Shown here: positions 61,716-64,000 of the stretch, piece after piece
How the letters are laid out: every line of letters starts with the position of its first letter
Numbering within the stretch: position 1 is the first letter of the stretch
The notes under the pieces: generated by a model
What the model was told of the DNA's origin: nothing
The model's input: only the letters and a program-made list of their open reading frames with translations
The model's database searches: none
Source of the DNA: Punica granatum
Lineage: Eukaryota; Streptophyta; Magnoliopsida; Myrtales; Lythraceae
Assembly: GCF_007655135.1 (NCBI RefSeq)
Contig: NW_022204114.1
Location: forward strand, 114,590-178,589
Reading direction: 5' to 3'
Length of the DNA: 64,000 nt
Made by a program: the position numbers and the translations under genes

Positions 61716-64000
61716 ACCTAGCCGGGTCTTCTAACCCGAGCGAGTTTCATTTCTTGCACTGCAAGTTCGCCGAGCCACCTCGCTCCTGCCTCTTGCAACC
61801 TTGCCAGGTTTGCTAACCCATGCGAGCTTACTTTCCTGCACCGCAAGTTCATTGAGCCACCACGGTCGTGCCCCTTGCAACCTTGCCGAGTCTGCTAACC
61901 CGTGCGATTTTACTTTCCTGCCTCGCAAGTTCGCCGAGCCACCTCGCCCGTGCTTCTTGCAACCTTGCCGGGTCTGCTAACCCGCGCGAGTTTCATTTCT
62001 TGCACCGCAAGTTCGTCGAGCCACCTCGCTCGTGCCTCTTGCAACCTTGCGGGGTCGGCTAACCCGTTCGAGTTTACTTTCTTGCATCGCAAGTTCGCCG
62101 AGCCACCTCGCTCGTGCCTCTTGCAACCTTGCCGGGTCTGCTAATTCGTGCAACCTTACTTTCCTGCACCGCAAGTTCGCGTAGCCACCTCGCTCGTGCC
62201 TCTTGTAACCTTGCCAGGTCCGCTAACTCGTGCGAGCTTATTTTCCTTCACCGCAAGTTCGCCGAGCCACCTCACTCATGCCTCTTGGAACCTTGCCAGG
62301 TTTACTAACCCATGCGAGCTTACTTTCCTGCACCGAAAGTTCTTTGAGCCACCACGCTCGTGCCTCTTGGAACCTTGCCGAGTTTGCTAATCCGTGCGAT
62401 TTTACATTCCTACCTCGCAAGTTCGCCGAGCCACCTCGCCCGTGCTTCTTGCAACCTTGCCGGATCTGCTAACCCTGAGAGTTTACTTTCTTGCACCGCA
62501 AGTTCGCCGAGCCACCTCGCTCGTGCCTTTTCAACCTTGCCGGTCTACTAACCCGCACGAGCTTACTTTCCTGCACCGCAAGTTCGTAGAGCCACTTCCC
62601 TCGTGCCTTTTGCAATCTTGCCAAGTCTGCTAACCCGAGCAAGTTTCATTTCTTGCACTGCAAGTTCGTCGAACCACCTCGCTCGTGCCTCTTGCAACCT
62701 TGCCAGGTTTGCTAACCCATGCGAGCTTACTTTCCTGCACCGCAAGTTCATTGAGCCACCGCGCTCGTGCCCCTTGCAACCTTGCCGAGTCTGCTAACCC
62801 GTGCGATTTTACTTTCCTGCCTCGCAAGTTCGCCGAGCCACCTCGCCCGTGCTTCTTGCAACCATGCCGGGTCTGCTAACCCGCGCGAGTTTCATTTCTT
62901 GCACAGCAAGTTCTCCGAGCTACCTCGCTCGTGCCTCTTGCAACCTTGCGGGGTCGGCTAACCCGTTCGAGTTTACTTTCTTGCAACGCAAGTTCGCCGA
63001 GCCACCTCGCTCGTGCCTCTTGCCACCTTGCCGGGTCCGCTAACCCGTGCGAGCTTACTTTCCTACACCGCAAGTTCGCCGAGCCATTACGCACCTGCCT
63101 TTTGCAACCTTGCCGGGTCTGCTAACCCGTGGGAGATTACTTTCTTGCACCGCAAGTTCGCCGAGCCACCTCGCTCGTGCCTCTTTCTACTTTGCCGGGT
63201 CTACTAACCCGTACGAGCTTACTTTCCTGCACCGCAAGTTCGTAGAGCCACCTCGCTCGTGCCCTTGCAACCTTGCCAGGTTTGCTAACCCTGCGAGCTT
63301 ACTTTCCTGCACCGCAAGTTCATTGAGCCACCACGCTCGTGCCCTTGCAACCTTGCCGAGTCTGCTAACCCGTGCGATTTTACTTTCCTGCCTCGCAAGT
63401 TCGCCGAGCCACCTCGCCGTGTGCTTCTTGCAACCTTGCCGGGTCTGCTAACCCGAGCGAGTTTCATTTCTTGCACCGCAAGTTCTCCGAACAACCTCGC
63501 TCTTGCCTCTTGCAACCTTGCGGGGTCGGCTAACCCGTTCGAGTTTACTTTCTTGCAACGCAAGTTCGCCGAGCCACCTCGCTGGTGCCTCTTGCCACCT
63601 TGCCGGGTCCGCTAACACTTGCGAGCTTACTTTCCTACACCGCAAGTTCACCGAGCCACCTCGCTCGTGCCTCTTTCTACCTTGCCGGGTCTACTAACCC
63701 GTACGAGCTTACTTTCCTGCACCGCAAGTTCGTAGAGCCACCTCGCTCGTGCCTCTTGCAACCTTGCCAAGTCTGCTAACCCGCGCGAGTTTCATTTCTT
63801 GCACTGCAAGTTCACCTTGCCAGGTTTGCTAACCCGTGCGAGCTTACTTTCCCTCACCGCAAGTTCATTGAGCCACCACGCTCGTGCCCCTTGCAACCTT
63901 GCCGAGTCTGCTAACCCGTGCGATTTTACTTTCCTTCCTCGCAAGTTCGCCGAGCCACCTCGCTCGTGCTTCTTGCAACCTTGCCGGGTCTGCTAACCCA

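Larger units (their letters stand above)
16433..64000 (+). repeat. 82-bp satellite DNA array, about 580 monomers, continuing past the window
   Basis: From GGCTCGTACC at 16433 to the end the sequence is an uninterrupted head-to-tail array with an 82-bp period. A consensus monomer contains, in order, CGAGC-CACCTC-GCTCG, 18 bp reading TGCCTCTTGCAACCTTGC, CGGGT-CTGCTA-ACCCG, and 32 bp with GCGAGCTTACTTTCCTGCAC and CGCAAGTTCGC. Many variants exist, marked by TTCATTTCTTGC, GATTTTACTTTCC, GAGAGATTACTTTC, GTTAGCTTACTTTTC, GGGGTCGGCTAACC and others, and they recur in fixed order as higher-order repeats. Since 82 = 3 x 27 + 1, every plus frame meets a stop about every three units, giving regular 243-nt and 183-nt open frames; these are not genes. 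No transposon interrupts the array. A centromeric or heterochromatic location is possible but unproven. Confidence 0.97.

Noticed and set aside
16433..64000. Hundreds of 60-270 codon open frames on both strands of the satellite
   Set aside because: Their lengths (243 and 183 nt) and spacing follow from an 82-bp unit that shifts frame by one each copy. They overlap each other in several frames and share no domain.
16433..64000. CRISPR-like or rDNA spacer array
   Set aside because: Units are head-to-tail without unique spacers, the context is a plant retrotransposon, and no rRNA sequence is present.

Overview
This is nuclear plant DNA. The left quarter is an Ogre-like (Tat lineage) Ty3/gypsy LTR retrotransposon. 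The remaining three quarters are one long satellite array that begins inside the retrotransposon's gag gene. I cannot name the species. No host gene, rRNA, tRNA or CRISPR array is visible.

Region 1 (1-7010) is the 3' half of one retrotransposon copy. It holds the end of a gag-pro frame (1-387), an intron-like gap (about 384-572), and a pol gene (RT, RNase H, second RNase H, integrase; to 4014) broken by one in-frame stop at 1204-1206. A 3 kb 3' untranslated region follows, containing short hairpin modules, a 56-bp tandem repeat (about 26 copies, 5130-6584) and a polypurine tract.

Region 2 (7011-12762) is a putative LTR of about 5.75 kb with TG...CA ends. It contains a 79-bp tandem repeat (8950-9905). 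An 18-nt primer binding site fitting tRNA-Arg follows at 12766-12783.

Region 3 (12784-16432) is the 5' part of a second internal region: leader, an extra ORF upstream of gag (13371-14867, one stop), and gag (15173-16432, one frameshift and one stop). The order pol - LTR - PBS - gag means two internal regions share one LTR. The extra 5' ORF, the gap between pro and RT, the second RNase H, the tRNA-Arg-type PBS and the long LTR together point to Ogre.

Region 4 (16433-64000) is about 580 copies of an 82-bp satellite running off the right edge. It is built of many monomer variants arranged in higher-order repeats (12-, 13/14-, 18-, 23- and 34-mers, with further copies 38 and 64 monomers apart). 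Each monomer carries two 5-N6-5 inverted repeats at fixed spacing; one variant changes both arms and keeps the pairing. Several stretches are full of 1-3 base indels and may be poorly polished consensus. The many open frames in all three tandem arrays follow from repeat length and are not genes.

Nothing here looks like an intact, autonomous gene set. The main interest is three unrelated tandem repeats in or against one Ogre-like element, the shared-LTR arrangement, the satellite/gag junction, and the dyad architecture of the 82-bp monomer.
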